Assembly (NCBI RefSeq): GCF_000236035.1
Contig: NZ_JH393257.1
Location: forward strand, 186,397-250,396
DNA from: Vreelandella boliviensis LC1
GTDB lineage: Bacteria > Pseudomonadota > Gammaproteobacteria > Pseudomonadales > Halomonadaceae
Length of the DNA: 64,000 bases
Reading direction: 5' to 3'
Part shown: positions 8,839 to 17,010 of the stretch, one piece after another
How the letters are laid out: each line of letters opens with the position of its first letter
How positions within the stretch are numbered: the stretch's first letter is position 1
The notes under the pieces: model-generated
What the model was told of the DNA's origin: nothing
The model's database searches: none
Seen by the model: the letters and a program-made list of their open reading frames with translations, nothing else
Program-made: the position numbers and the translations under genes

Positions 8839-8862
8839 AACCGGGGCTGTTAAACCCCGGTT
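8839..8862 (-). terminator. Stem-loop between tctC and tctA
   Basis: A perfect 8-bp stem (AACCGGGG / CCCCGGTT) with an 8-nt loop lies in the short gap after tctC, followed on the minus strand by TTTCATTTTG. It is probably a partial terminator or RNA-stabilising structure that lets the binding-protein message exceed that of the membrane subunit. Confidence 0.7.
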
Positions 8863-8873
8863 ATGTGTCGGTA

Positions 8874-9833
8874 TCAGTTACCGTTGATTTGATCTAAATT
8901 GCTTTCGATAACCGGCATCAACACGCTGTTGGATTTTTCCAGCATTTCGTTGACGGCACTATCGTCTAGGTAGCGGTAAGGAATTGCCGAGTTTTCAAAG
9001 TTAGTGATCATTTCTTCGTTGGTACTAATCTTATCCAATGCGGCGACAAGCGCTTCACGAACGTCGTCAGGCAACCCTGCTGGAGCAACCAGCACCCGTG
9101 ATACACCCATCACAAGATCAAGGCCTTGCTCTTTAAATGTGGGCACGTCAGGAAACATCTCCATACGCTCTTCCGCTGCAAAGCCAATCGGTTTGCCGTT
9201 TGAATCAACAATCGGATCATGGCTCATGGAGGAGGTCGATGCTAAGTCAATATGGTTGCCTAGCAAAGCGTTCATCAGTTCACCACCACCGGAATACCGG
9301 ATAGGGGTAATTTGCATGTCGGAGCGTTCAGCAAAGGCCAACGCATGAAGCAAGCCAAGGGCGCCAGACTCACCAATAATCATTTCGCCTGGATGCTCCT
9401 GACCGTAGCTGACTAACTCTTCCAGCGTATTGTGCTGACTATTTGGCGAGGCAAAAATCCCCATAGGCATATCGTCAAAAGCAGCCAAGTAGTCGAGGCT
9501 ATCAAAAGTAAAACTGGTATCACGAGTATGTTCTAGAACAAAGTTATCTGGGTAACCAAACACACCCAGGGTATAACCGTCCGCATCACTACGGGCAATC
9601 TCGTCAATGCCGATTTCACCGCCTGCACCCTCGCGGTTAACAACATTAATTTGTTGCCCAAGCTCTTCACCCAAGCGGTCAGCGACAATACGCGCAACCG
9701 TATCGCCACCACCTCCGGCACTATAAGGCACTATAATTTGAATATTTTTTGTAGGGTAATCCTGTGCCTGGGCTGTGCCCGCCGCCGCTAGCAGAAACGG
9801 TGCACTAAGTAGTAAAGTTAGGTTAGTTTTCAT
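8874..9833 (-). CDS. tctC: Tripartite tricarboxylate transporter, periplasmic binding protein TctC
   Basis: Substrate-binding protein of the TTT transporter, about 319 residues, with a signal peptide ending near GTAQA and the family motif YPTKNIQIIVPYSAGGGGDT followed by NREGAGGEIG. The start at 9833 is chosen because AAGG lies seven to eight bases upstream. Two earlier in-frame codons sit too close to that site. The gene order B-C-A differs from the common C-B-A. The partner subunits flank it and gluconokinase follows, so the ligand is inferred to be gluconate-like. Confidence 0.94.
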   Translation of the reverse strand: MKTNLTLLLSAPFLLAAAGTAQAQDYPTKNIQIIVPYSAGGGGDTVARIVADRLGEELGQQINVVNREGAGGEIGIDEIARSDADGYTLGVFGYPDNFVLEHTRDTSFTFDSLDYLAAFDDMPMGIFASPNSQHNTLEELVSYGQEHPGEMIIGESGALGLLHALAFAERSDMQITPIRYSGGGELMNALLGNHIDLASTSSMSHDPIVDSNGKPIGFAAEERMEMFPDVPTFKEQGLDLVMGVSRVLVAPAGLPDDVREALVAALDKISTNEEMITNFENSAIPYRYLDDSAVNEMLEKSNSVLMPVIESNLDQINGN

Positions 9834-9908
9834 TGTCATCACCTTGGTTATTTGGCGTGCATGGATGAACTGGCGCTGCTCTTCTGTTGTTGGGTTTACA
9901 ACTGTTAA

Positions 9909-10397
9909 TCAAAAGAGTGCGCCTGAAGGTGCTGGGAGGCCCAGCAGAAGAGTAAAGACGAGATACATAAATAGTGTGATTACAAATGCGAAAATGACTG
10001 CGCGCACCCACAGGGCTCGATTTAGGTTTTCTGCATCAATACGAAAGGCATGGTAGCTGTATATGGTGAAAACCAAAAAAGCGGACGCTGGGTAAAACCC
10101 AACGGATAGTAACAATCCATACGCCACCAGCATCAGACCACCCGGCACCATCACTTGAAAAATCAGAATATCGTTAAATTGAACACGCGCTTCTCGACGT
10201 GCTTCTAACTCTTCTTTTGCCGCCTTTTTACGCCCTTCAAGCAACGCTTGAAAAATTAATAGCACACCGACAATGGCCAACCCCCACAAAATATATTGAG
10301 GAAACAGCGCTGATCGGTCGGGTAGATCTGTCGTTTGCAGATAAAAGAATATCGAACTAAGAAGAACAATAACGCCGAGAATAAGATTTGAAAGCAT
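9909..10397 (-). CDS. tctB: Tripartite tricarboxylate transporter, small membrane subunit TctB
   Basis: Small four-helix subunit of the TTT transporter, about 162 residues. The opening LILGVIVLLSSIFFYLQTTD and the final VFTLLLGLPAPSG are typical of TctB, with a charged Lys/Arg/Glu loop (EGRKKAAKEELEARREAR) in the middle. I use the ATG at 10397; upstream codons at 10445-10439 are in frame but would place the start right beside the operator and lack a ribosome site. It is the first gene of the tct-gnt operon. Confidence 0.85.
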   Translation of the reverse strand: MLSNLILGVIVLLSSIFFYLQTTDLPDRSALFPQYILWGLAIVGVLLIFQALLEGRKKAAKEELEARREARVQFNDILIFQVMVPGGLMLVAYGLLLSVGFYPASAFLVFTIYSYHAFRIDAENLNRALWVRAVIFAFVITLFMYLVFTLLLGLPAPSGALF

Positions 10398-10446
10398 TTG
10401 AGCACACGCGTTAGTCGGTAAAGGGGCTACCGTTAACATCATCAAT

Positions 10447-10500
10447 GTTACCGGTAACTTTTGATATGCAAAGGCTAACGACCTGATCTGAGGGTGTCAA
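10447..10500 (-). promoter_or_regulatory. Promoter and GntR-type operator of the tctBCA-gntK-gntR operon
   Basis: On the minus strand TTGACA (10495-10500) and TAGCCT (10472-10477) are spaced by exactly 17 bases. The perfect palindrome GTTACCGGTAAC (10447-10458) lies just downstream of the predicted start site, the position expected for repression. The same three elements, with the same spacing, precede dctP at 14029-14082. The palindrome matches the core of enterobacterial GntR operators. Confidence 0.8.
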
Positions 10501-10532
10501 AACAAAACTGATAACTTACGACCAATGTCTAG

Positions 10533-10714
10533 GGCTCGTACAAAAAGTCGGCGAGCGAAGGCTAGAGAAGGTAAAAATCGACGTAAAAAGGATCGGGCTC
10601 GTGTTCGAGTTTAGGGGGTGTAAATGAGCATTTTGATGGTGACGCCGAGTTCGGACTCGCACACGAGATGATTTTTAACGCTGTATTGGCAAGCGCAAGC
10701 AATTTTCGTACAAA
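10533..10714. mobile_element. Palindromic MITE-like element (candidate)
   Basis: A non-coding stretch of about 180 bp forms a large imperfect inverted repeat. The arms CTCGTGTTCGAGT (10598-10610) and ACTCGCACACGAG (10655-10667) pair at 12 of 13 positions, and the outer edges carry GTACAAAAA and its counterpart TTTTCGTAC. The hexamer GTCTAG flanks both ends (10527-10532 and 10715-10720), which could be a target-site duplication. It contains no transposase. It interrupts the segment shared between the two gluconate promoters and the gntR remnant. Confidence 0.4.
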
Positions 10715-10743
10715 GTCTAGAACAAGTTCGGCACGCATATGAG

Positions 10744-10795
10744 ATATAGCCAATCTGTTCGGCAATATCCTGTAGGGAGAGGCGTTTTTCTTCAA
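10744..10795 (-). pseudogene. Remnant of the 5' end of a second gntR gene
   Basis: Two blocks match the start of the intact gntR gene: 22 identical bases (10744-10765 with 6626-6647) and 19 identical bases (10759-10777 with 6737-6755), continuing to the TTG start codon region with a few changes. Between them 96 bp of gntR are missing, and the junction is the heptamer TCGGCAA that occurs at both edges in the intact gene. A one-base loss in a T run also shifts the frame. It therefore cannot encode a repressor. Confidence 0.85.
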
Positions 10796-10921
10796 AAAGT
10801 GACTGCTTTATACCAGGTGTAAGCGTTAGGGCCTCCCCTAACCAAGGGGAGCACCCAAATGCTCTTTCTTGTAGTTCGCTTCCCTTTAACCAGGCGAGTG
10901 GCTGGGCGTCCGGCGCTCCTA

Positions 10922-12202
10922 TTAATTACCGCGCACGGCGGTGAGATCAGGCAGCCAAGTAACAATACTTGGGAAGGCAATCAGGACTACCAGCACCACG
11001 ATGAGCGCCGCATAGTATGGCAGCATGGCTTTGACCAACGACTCCATAGAGACTTTACCCACACCACAGCCCACATAGAGGCAGGTGCCCACCGGCGGGG
11101 TTAATAGCCCGATGCCCAATACAAACGCCATCAGTACACCGAAGTAAGCCGCATCGACGCCTACCGAGGTCACAATCGGAGCCAACATGGGTGCCATGAT
11201 CACCATTGCCGGGGTTAAGTCCATTACAAAACCGACCAATAGCAGCAAGAAGGCCACAATCAATAACAACAAAAATGGATCTTGGGTAATAGCCTGTACT
11301 TGGCTAACCAGGGTTTGCGGCACCATATTGATGGTAAGGAACCAGGCGATAACCGTTGCAAATGCCAGAAGCATCATGACCATGCCGGTCAAACGAGCAG
11401 TGCGGATCAACATGCCGATTAGCTCTTTGAGTTTGAACTCGCGGTAGACCACCAGCGAAATAGCCAGCGAGTAGAGCAGAGCTGCCACAGCGGCTTCGGT
11501 GGCGGGAAATACGCCGCCAATAATACCGCCAATCACAATCACCGGCAGCACCAGCGCCAGCCAGGCAGCTTTAAAAGCTTTCCAAAGGCGATCCCAGCGG
11601 AACTGCTGCACACCACCGCCATCTTTTTTAGCAAGAATATAGGTGGTCACCATCAGTGCAAAGCCAATCAACAGGCCAGGGATAATACCGGCGATAAACA
11701 GGCGGCTAATAGAGGTTTCAGTAACAATGCCGTACAGAATCAGCGGAATAGAGGGCGGAATAATGATACCGATCACTGACGAGACGGTATTAATCGCGGT
11801 GGCATTGGCCGCCGTGTAGCCCTGTTCTTTCATTGAGGGAATCATCATTGCGCCGGTAGCGGCCGTATCGGCCACTGCAGAACCACTGATACCGCCAAAG
11901 AACATCGAGCCGGTAATTGCGACCTGTCCCAACCCGCCGCGCATAAAGCCGACCAAAGCAGCCGCCAGTTCCATCAAGCGACGCGCGATGCCGCCATTGC
12001 TCATCACCTCGCCGACTAAAATAAAGAACGGGATCGCCAGCAACGGAAAACTGTTCACCCCACGAATAGACTGCTCGATCATGATCGACAGTGGAATATC
12101 AGAGAGTACCGCCATCACCAACGCCGCCACGCCTAAACCAAAGGCAATCGGCAGCCCAATAACGATGGAGGCCAATAAAATAGCCAGAAAAATCCATAGC
12201 AT
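10922..12202 (-). CDS. dctM: TRAP transporter large membrane subunit DctM
   Basis: Ion-coupled permease of a TRAP transporter, 426 residues with about twelve hydrophobic segments. Family motifs include GLPIAFGLGVAALVMAVLSD, PLLAIPFFILVGEVM, and FGGISGSAVADTAATG. It starts two bases after the dctQ stop, and forms an operon with dctP and dctQ. The upstream operator shared with the gluconate operon suggests it imports a sugar acid such as gluconate, although TRAP systems for sialic acid, C4-dicarboxylates and uronates look alike at this level. Confidence 0.95.
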   Translation of the reverse strand: MLWIFLAILLASIVIGLPIAFGLGVAALVMAVLSDIPLSIMIEQSIRGVNSFPLLAIPFFILVGEVMSNGGIARRLMELAAALVGFMRGGLGQVAITGSMFFGGISGSAVADTAATGAMMIPSMKEQGYTAANATAINTVSSVIGIIIPPSIPLILYGIVTETSISRLFIAGIIPGLLIGFALMVTTYILAKKDGGGVQQFRWDRLWKAFKAAWLALVLPVIVIGGIIGGVFPATEAAVAALLYSLAISLVVYREFKLKELIGMLIRTARLTGMVMMLLAFATVIAWFLTINMVPQTLVSQVQAITQDPFLLLLIVAFLLLLVGFVMDLTPAMVIMAPMLAPIVTSVGVDAAYFGVLMAFVLGIGLLTPPVGTCLYVGCGVGKVSMESLVKAMLPYYAALIVVLVVLIAFPSIVTWLPDLTAVRGN

Positions 12203-12204
12203 GA

Positions 12205-12798
12205 TTAGTGCTCCCGCTCAGGGTGGCGAATAACGTTCAGGCTGACCCACATCCGCCAAATCGATACCACAGCAATAAAGATAACGCACAGCACCAGCGA
12301 AAGGCTGATGAAGCTCAGCGGTACGTCCATAATCGCCGAACGACCACTGGAACGTGACAGCACTTGGTAGCCGCCCCAAATCATCACCACCATCAGGCCG
12401 GTAATAATCAGGTGCTGGAGCAGATATAGCATGTGTGCAATGCGCAGTGGCAGGCGCCGCACCAGGGCGTCAACGGCGATATGCTCGTAGCGGGAAAACG
12501 CTGCTGCAGCACCTATAAACACCAGCCATACAAATAGCATACGCGCTAGTTCATCCGCCCAGGGCAGTGAATTATTGAACAGAGCGCGCCCCACCACGTT
12601 GCAGGAAACGGACACAATCAACGCCACTAAAATAACGCCGATCAGATACTCCATGCCTAAGGTCAGCCATCGAAAAATCACCGGGCCTTGGCGGGTATCG
12701 GTATCGATTTCCAGCAACTTGCGATTGGGGTCATCCAGATACAACGATGGATCCTCAATCGGCGTGGGGGAATTTGAGGGAGTAGAGGAGAGTGACAT
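12205..12798 (-). CDS. dctQ: TRAP transporter small membrane subunit DctQ
   Basis: A 197-residue membrane protein with four hydrophobic segments after an unusually long polar N-terminus of about 45 residues. The motif WADELARMLFVWLVFIGAA is diagnostic of DctQ. GGAG lies four to five bases upstream of the ATG. It lies between dctP and dctM; a strong hairpin separates it from dctP. Confidence 0.92.
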   Translation of the reverse strand: MSLSSTPSNSPTPIEDPSLYLDDPNRKLLEIDTDTRQGPVIFRWLTLGMEYLIGVILVALIVSVSCNVVGRALFNNSLPWADELARMLFVWLVFIGAAAAFSRYEHIAVDALVRRLPLRIAHMLYLLQHLIITGLMVVMIWGGYQVLSRSSGRSAIMDVPLSFISLSLVLCVIFIAVVSIWRMWVSLNVIRHPEREH

Positions 12799-12824
12799 AG
12801 GAGCTCCAAGGGCACTGACACGTC

Positions 12825-12846
12825 GGGCAGGCTCAATGGCCTGCCC
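12825..12846 (-). terminator. Stem-loop between dctP and dctQ
   Basis: A perfect 8-bp stem (GGGCAGGC / GCCTGCCC) with a 6-nt loop and no T tract. Its position after the binding-protein gene mirrors the tctC-tctA hairpin and suggests differential expression of binding protein and permease. Confidence 0.65.
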
Positions 12847-12869
12847 CAGTAGTGCGCTAAACGTAAGGT

Positions 12870-13943
12870 TTAGTTGCTGCTCTCTTCAACAATCTTTTGA
12901 ATGTCGGCGATCAGATCTTCACCAATGCGCGGCGCCCACTCTTCATAGACCGGCTGAACTGCCTCTTGGAAAGCGCCTAACTGCTCGTCGTCCAGGCGGG
13001 TAATTTCCATACCACGCTCTGCTAGCTGGTCACGTGACCAATCATCGTATTCAGCAGAGAGCTGAATTTCGTACTCCGCAGACTGACGCGCAGCTTCCTG
13101 CACAAGCTCTTGATACTCAGGCGCCATACGCTCCCAGGTGCGTTCGGAAAGCATCATGATAAAAGGAGTATAGACGTGACGGGTTTCGGTGCCGTAATCC
13201 TGCACTTCGTTAAAGTTAGAGGTCAGGATGGTGCTCCAGGGATTTTCCTGACCATCAACAACGCCCTGCTCCATCGCGGAGAACAACTCACCAAAGGCCA
13301 TCGGCGTTGGGTTGGCGCCTAAGGCTTCCCAAATCGCCAGGTGCACTGGGTTTTCCATGGTACGTACACTTAAACCGCGCACATCAAGTCCGGCAACATC
13401 ATCCGGGCTGGCCACAGGGCGAGCGCTGTTAGAGAGCTGACGATAGCCATTCTCAGAGAAGGCGAGCGCTTTCAGACCGGTACCTTCAAAGGCATCCAGC
13501 ATATCCTGAGCAACATCGCTCTGCATGACGGCTACGGCAGCTTCACGGCTAGGCAGTAAGAACGGCAGATCAAAGGCAGCCAGCTCTTCAACGTAACCGG
13601 TGGTGGCCGAGCTAGACGGATAGGTCATATCGAGCGTACCGGTTTGCAGCATTTCCAGCATCTGCACGTCGTCACCCAACTGGCTGTTAGGAAAAACGCT
13701 AACCTTAATGCGACCGTCGGTGCGCTGCTCCAGAATCTCACCAAAGTACTGGCTGGATAGGTACTGCGGAGAGCTTTCCGCAAGGCCGATGCCCATGCGC
13801 AAAGTATGCGAACCATAATCAGCGACTACCTCGCCTTCGATCTCAGGCGGATCAGAGAGCTCAGGGCTCTGAGCATGAGCCATACCCAATGTCAGAGTGG
13901 TCGCGCCGACGAAGGTCAGGGTGTTGCGCCAAATAGCGGTCAT
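12870..13943 (-). CDS. dctP: TRAP transporter periplasmic binding protein DctP
   Basis: Periplasmic substrate-binding protein, 357 residues, with a signal peptide (MTAIWRNTLTFVGATTLTLG, cleavage near AHA). DctP-family features include LAESSPQYLSSQYFGEILEQ, the R-containing substrate segment GLDVRGLSVRTMENPVH and the helix DGQENPWSTI. The Arg in the DVRGL region normally binds the ligand carboxylate, consistent with an acid substrate. GGAG lies eight bases before the ATG. First gene of the dctPQM operon under the shared GntR-type operator. Confidence 0.94.
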   Translation of the reverse strand: MTAIWRNTLTFVGATTLTLGMAHAQSPELSDPPEIEGEVVADYGSHTLRMGIGLAESSPQYLSSQYFGEILEQRTDGRIKVSVFPNSQLGDDVQMLEMLQTGTLDMTYPSSSATTGYVEELAAFDLPFLLPSREAAVAVMQSDVAQDMLDAFEGTGLKALAFSENGYRQLSNSARPVASPDDVAGLDVRGLSVRTMENPVHLAIWEALGANPTPMAFGELFSAMEQGVVDGQENPWSTILTSNFNEVQDYGTETRHVYTPFIMMLSERTWERMAPEYQELVQEAARQSAEYEIQLSAEYDDWSRDQLAERGMEITRLDDEQLGAFQEAVQPVYEEWAPRIGEDLIADIQKIVEESSN

Positions 13944-14028
13944 AGCGTTATCTCCAAATACTCATTGTTTGTAGTGAATTGTTATATGCAGCGAACTGTT
14001 TTATAGCGAACTTTAAGTCCGGCAACTT

Positions 14029-14082
14029 GTTACCGGTAACATTCGGTAAGCGAAGGCTAGCCACCTACCCGGGGCGTGTCAA
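14029..14082 (-). promoter_or_regulatory. Promoter and GntR-type operator of dctPQM
   Basis: TTGACA (14077-14082), a 17-base spacer, TAGCCT (14054-14059) and the palindrome GTTACCGGTAAC (14029-14040) repeat the arrangement upstream of tctB. Similarity between the two regions extends about 85 bases, including ACTTACGACCAA and GTCTAGGG beyond the -35 box, so the two promoters are duplicates. The rest of the gap 13944-14178 holds no other evident feature. Confidence 0.8.
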
Positions 14083-14178
14083 AACAAAACTGCCCACTTA
14101 CGACCAACGTCTAGGGATAGCCACTTACTGCTTCCCGCGCTACATTAGGCTACGTATTTCAGATCGGAACCCATACTT

Positions 14179-14622
14179 GTGCAACCATCTTGTAGCGAAT
14201 TAGAGCTCGATCACCAGCTTTGCTTTGCGCTCTATTCAACCTCGTTGATGATGACCAAAGTTTATAAACCTCTGCTCAAAAAGCTGGGGCTTACTTACCC
14301 GCAATATCTTGCCATGCTGGTGTTGTGGCAAAACGATGGCATCACAGTAGGCACAATGAGTAAGCGCCTACTAACCGACCCTGGCTCGCTTACGCCGCTG
14401 CTTAAGCGCCTTGAAGCCGACCAACTGCTGAACCGCAAACGCAGCCACGAAGACGAGCGCGTGGTAGAGCTTTATCTTACTGACAAAGGCACAGCGTTGC
14501 GTGAACTGGCGTTCGATATTCCTAGCTGTATGGTGCATGCCAGCGAGCAGTCGATTGAATCACTGACCACCCTGAAAGAGGACTTGGTGCGGTTGCGTGA
14601 TAGCCTGCAAAAGAACCAGTAG
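14179..14622 (+). CDS. ohrR: MarR-family peroxide-sensing repressor OhrR
   Basis: A 147-residue winged-helix repressor. The reactive Cys lies in the segment DHQLCFALYS at residue 15, the conserved OhrR position, and the winged helix contains GLTYPQYLAMLVLW, SKRLLTDPGSLTPLLKRLE and the wing RSHEDERVVELYLT. Oxidation by organic hydroperoxides releases it from DNA. The start is GTG. It lies directly upstream of ohr with a palindrome between them, the standard arrangement. Confidence 0.93.
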   Translation: MQPSCSELELDHQLCFALYSTSLMMTKVYKPLLKKLGLTYPQYLAMLVLWQNDGITVGTMSKRLLTDPGSLTPLLKRLEADQLLNRKRSHEDERVVELYLTDKGTALRELAFDIPSCMVHASEQSIESLTTLKEDLVRLRDSLQKNQ

Positions 14623-14663
14623 CCCTTCACTTTTTGGTGCAGAGCATCAGAATTTATTTGCCA

Positions 14664-14685
14664 TTTATATTGCGCGCAAAATAAA
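14664..14685. promoter_or_regulatory. Candidate OhrR operator
   Basis: A 22-bp near-palindrome, TTTATATTGCGCGCAAAATAAA, symmetric at all but one pair of positions, lies 58 bases upstream of the ohr start. Its location between ohrR and ohr makes it the best operator candidate; it does not closely match the TACAATT-type sites described for Bacillus. Confidence 0.5.
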
Positions 14686-14742
14686 GCTGCGCTAAGTTAA
14701 TAACACAGGTTCATAATTAATAACGCTGACAGGAGATACAGA

Positions 14743-15174
14743 ATGACAACCACTATCGAAAACGTTGTTTATCGCGCCCACGCCTCTGCTACCGGCGGCC
14801 GAGAAGGCCACGCCAAGTCATCCGACGGCGCGTTAGATGTTAAACTCAGCACGCCCAAAGAGCTGGGCGGTGCAGGCGGTGATGGCACTAATCCCGAGCA
14901 GCTTTTTGCCGCTGGCTACTCGGCCTGCTTTTTAGGTGCGCTGAAGCACGTGGCGAGCCAGGAAAAAGTAAAGCTTCCCCAGGATACGAAAATTGATGGA
15001 CATGTGGGTATCGGCGCCATTCCTACCGGCTTTGGCATCGAAGTCGAGCTGAAAATCAGTTTACCCGGCCTTGAGCAAGACGTAGCCCAGCAGCTGGTTG
15101 ATAAAGCCCATGTTGTCTGCCCCTACTCCAACGCTACCCGTGGCAATATTAATGTCACCCTGACGTTGGTTTAG
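14743..15174 (+). CDS. ohr: Organic hydroperoxide resistance protein Ohr
   Basis: Thiol peroxidase that reduces organic and fatty-acid hydroperoxides, usually with lipoyl-dependent reduction. Both catalytic cysteines are present ([16 protein letters not shown] and [14 protein letters not shown]) with the Ohr-specific [19 protein letters not shown] context, distinguishing it from the OsmC at 3.4 kb. Its 143 residues match the family. AGGAG lies nine bases upstream. It is controlled, by position, by OhrR encoded just upstream. Confidence 0.96.
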   Translation: MTTTIENVVYRAHASATGGREGHAKSSDGALDVKLSTPKELGGAGGDGTNPEQLFAAGYSACFLGALKHVASQEKVKLPQDTKIDGHVGIGAIPTGFGIEVELKISLPGLEQDVAQQLVDKAHVVCPYSNATRGNINVTLTLV

Positions 15175-15210
15175 GCGTCATAACCTAGTTTATTTATTTC
15201 TTGGTTTAAA

Positions 15211-15248
15211 CATTACTGGGGTTAATCATTACTGGGTTTAATCATTAG
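15211..15248. repeat. 16-bp tandem repeat at the 3' end of the racemase gene
   Basis: CATTACTGGGGTTAAT is followed by CATTACTGGGTTTAAT and a partial CATTAG. The stop codon of the minus-strand racemase gene lies in the partial third unit. Confidence 0.8.
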
Positions 15249-15949
15249 TTGGCTTGATCATCTGATGCCCACGCCACCGCTTTTTGGGCATGCAGAGCGG
15301 TGGTGTCATAAAGGGGGACTGCGGTATCGCACTGGCCCACCAGCATGGCGATTTCTGTACAGCCTAAAATCACCGCCTGGGCGCCTTGGGCATGCAGTGA
15401 ATCAATGATGGACAAATAGCGCTGCCGCGAGTCATCTTCGATTCGGCCCTGGCAGAGTTCCTGGTAAATAATCTGATGAATGACATCGCGCTCAGACTGA
15501 TCCGGCACGACGACCTCAATACCGAACTGCTCTTCTAAGCGGCCGATATAAAAGTCCTGCTCCATGGTAAAGCGCGTACCTAATAGCCCGACGCGAGTAA
15601 TGCCGTCGGTCTGTAACTGCTCGGCAGTGGCATCGGCAATATGCAGCAACGGAATAGTAATAGCCTTTGCGATAGCGGGCGCAACCTTGTGCATCGTATT
15701 GGTGGCAATCAGCAAGCAATCGGCACCTGCGCGCTCAACGCTTTGGGCGGCGCTGGCCAGCAGATCCCCGGCGGCATTCCAGTCACCCTGTTGCTGCAGT
15801 GCCTCAATGTCGGCAAAGTCGACACTAACCATCACGATCTTAGCCGAATGAAAGCCGCCTAACGCCGCTTTGACGCCTTCGTTTAACGCCCGGTAGTAGC
15901 CCTGGGTAGACTCCCAGCTCATACCGCCTAGCACACCAATAACACGCAT
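15245..15949 (-). CDS. Aspartate/glutamate (hydantoin) racemase family protein, YgeA-like
   Basis: A cofactor-independent amino-acid racemase of 234 residues. The opening GVLGGMSWESTQGYYRALNE and the second active-site motif LGCTEIAML (Cys near residue 197) are clear. The first active-site position, usually Cys, is Thr (IATNTMHK), as in E. coli YgeA, a broad-spectrum racemase; this predicts altered stereochemical preference. It stands alone on the minus strand between ohr and the yghU-like gene. Confidence 0.9.
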   Translation of the reverse strand: MRVIGVLGGMSWESTQGYYRALNEGVKAALGGFHSAKIVMVSVDFADIEALQQQGDWNAAGDLLASAAQSVERAGADCLLIATNTMHKVAPAIAKAITIPLLHIADATAEQLQTDGITRVGLLGTRFTMEQDFYIGRLEEQFGIEVVVPDQSERDVIHQIIYQELCQGRIEDDSRQRYLSIIDSLHAQGAQAVILGCTEIAMLVGQCDTAVPLYDTTALHAQKAVAWASDDQAN

Positions 15950-16045
15950 CCGCCACCTCTTTTAGGAAAATGAACTACTTTATTACCAGGCTAATTACTA
16001 GCTAGCCGTTTTGTCACCGATAACCTATTTATAGCGAGGATACGA

Positions 16046-16918
16046 ATGAGCGACAACACCTATACGCCACCGAGTATTTGGAAGTGGGAACCAGGCAACG
16101 GCGGTAAATTTGCCAATATCAATCGCCCCATTGCGGGCCCTACCCATGACAAGATGTTACCGGTGGGTAAACACCCGCTGCAGCTGTACTCACTTGCCAC
16201 GCCCAACGGTGTCAAAGTCACCATGATGCTGGAAGAGCTGCTGGAGAAAGGTGTAACAGCCGCCGAGTACGACGCTTACCTGATTCAAATTGGCGAAGGT
16301 GATCAGTTCAGCAGCGGCTTTGTCGAGGTGAACCCCAACTCCAAAATTCCCGCGCTAATGGATCACTCCACGAGTCCGCCTCAACGAGTATTTGAGTCTG
16401 GCGCCATCCTGCTCTATTTGGCTGAAAAATTTGACGCTTTCCTACCCAGTGACCCGGCGAAACGCACCGAGTGCCTCTCCTGGCTATTCTGGCAGATGGG
16501 CAGCGCACCAATGCTGGGCGGTGGCTTTGGCCACTTTTACGCCTACGCGCCAGAGAAATACCAGTACCCGATTGACCGCTATACCATGGAAGTAAAGCGC
16601 CAGCTTGATGTACTTGACCGCCACCTGGCCGAAAACCGTTTTATGGCAGGCGATGAGTACACCATTGCCGATATGGCGATTCACCCCTGGTACGGCGCGC
16701 TGGTGAAAAACCGCGTTTATGAAGCAGCCGAATTCCTTGAGGCACACACCTACAAGAATGTTCTGCGTTGGACTCAAGAGATTGACGAGCGCCCCGCCGT
16801 TAAACGCGGCCGCATGGTCAATCGCAGCTTTGGCGAACCTCACGAGCAGTTGCACGAGCGTCATGACGCCAGCGACTTCGAGCTCAAAACGCAGGACAAA
16901 CTGACTGACAGTGAGTGA
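16046..16918 (+). CDS. yghU: Glutathione transferase-like disulfide reductase, YghU type (nu class)
   Basis: A 290-residue cytoplasmic GST-fold protein. The long N-terminal arm (NTYTPPSIWKWEPGNGGKFA...NRPIAGPTHDK) before the thioredoxin-like domain is the hallmark of YghU. The glutathione site segment SLATPNGVKVTMMLEELLE and the later LLYLAEKF and FMAGDEYTIADMAIHPWYG are present. Family members bind two glutathiones and reduce disulfides and hydroperoxides. GAGG lies six bases upstream. A sequence GTCACCGATAAC at 16013 resembles, imperfectly, the gluconate operators. Confidence 0.94.
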   Translation: MSDNTYTPPSIWKWEPGNGGKFANINRPIAGPTHDKMLPVGKHPLQLYSLATPNGVKVTMMLEELLEKGVTAAEYDAYLIQIGEGDQFSSGFVEVNPNSKIPALMDHSTSPPQRVFESGAILLYLAEKFDAFLPSDPAKRTECLSWLFWQMGSAPMLGGGFGHFYAYAPEKYQYPIDRYTMEVKRQLDVLDRHLAENRFMAGDEYTIADMAIHPWYGALVKNRVYEAAEFLEAHTYKNVLRWTQEIDERPAVKRGRMVNRSFGEPHEQLHERHDASDFELKTQDKLTDSE

Positions 16919-16936
16919 TCGTGGGTAAGTAGCCAC

Positions 16937-16975
16937 CAAAAAAGGGCCTACGCTTAATCTCTCAACGTAGGCCCT
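16937..16975 (-). terminator. Rho-independent terminator of the DUF6693-like gene
   Basis: A perfect 10-bp stem (AGGGCCTACG / CGTAGGCCCT) around a 13-nt loop is followed, on the minus strand, by TTTTTTGG. It lies between two convergent genes and may also slow transcription from yghU. Confidence 0.88.
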
Positions 16976-17010
16976 AAGGGATGCTAAATACAGCTTTTCA
17001 CGCTTAAACG

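Noticed and set aside
10562-10795. A 77-residue minus-strand open frame starting MKKNASPYRI
   Set aside because: Its start is the frameshifted gntR remnant and the rest runs through the palindromic element, so it is not a gene.
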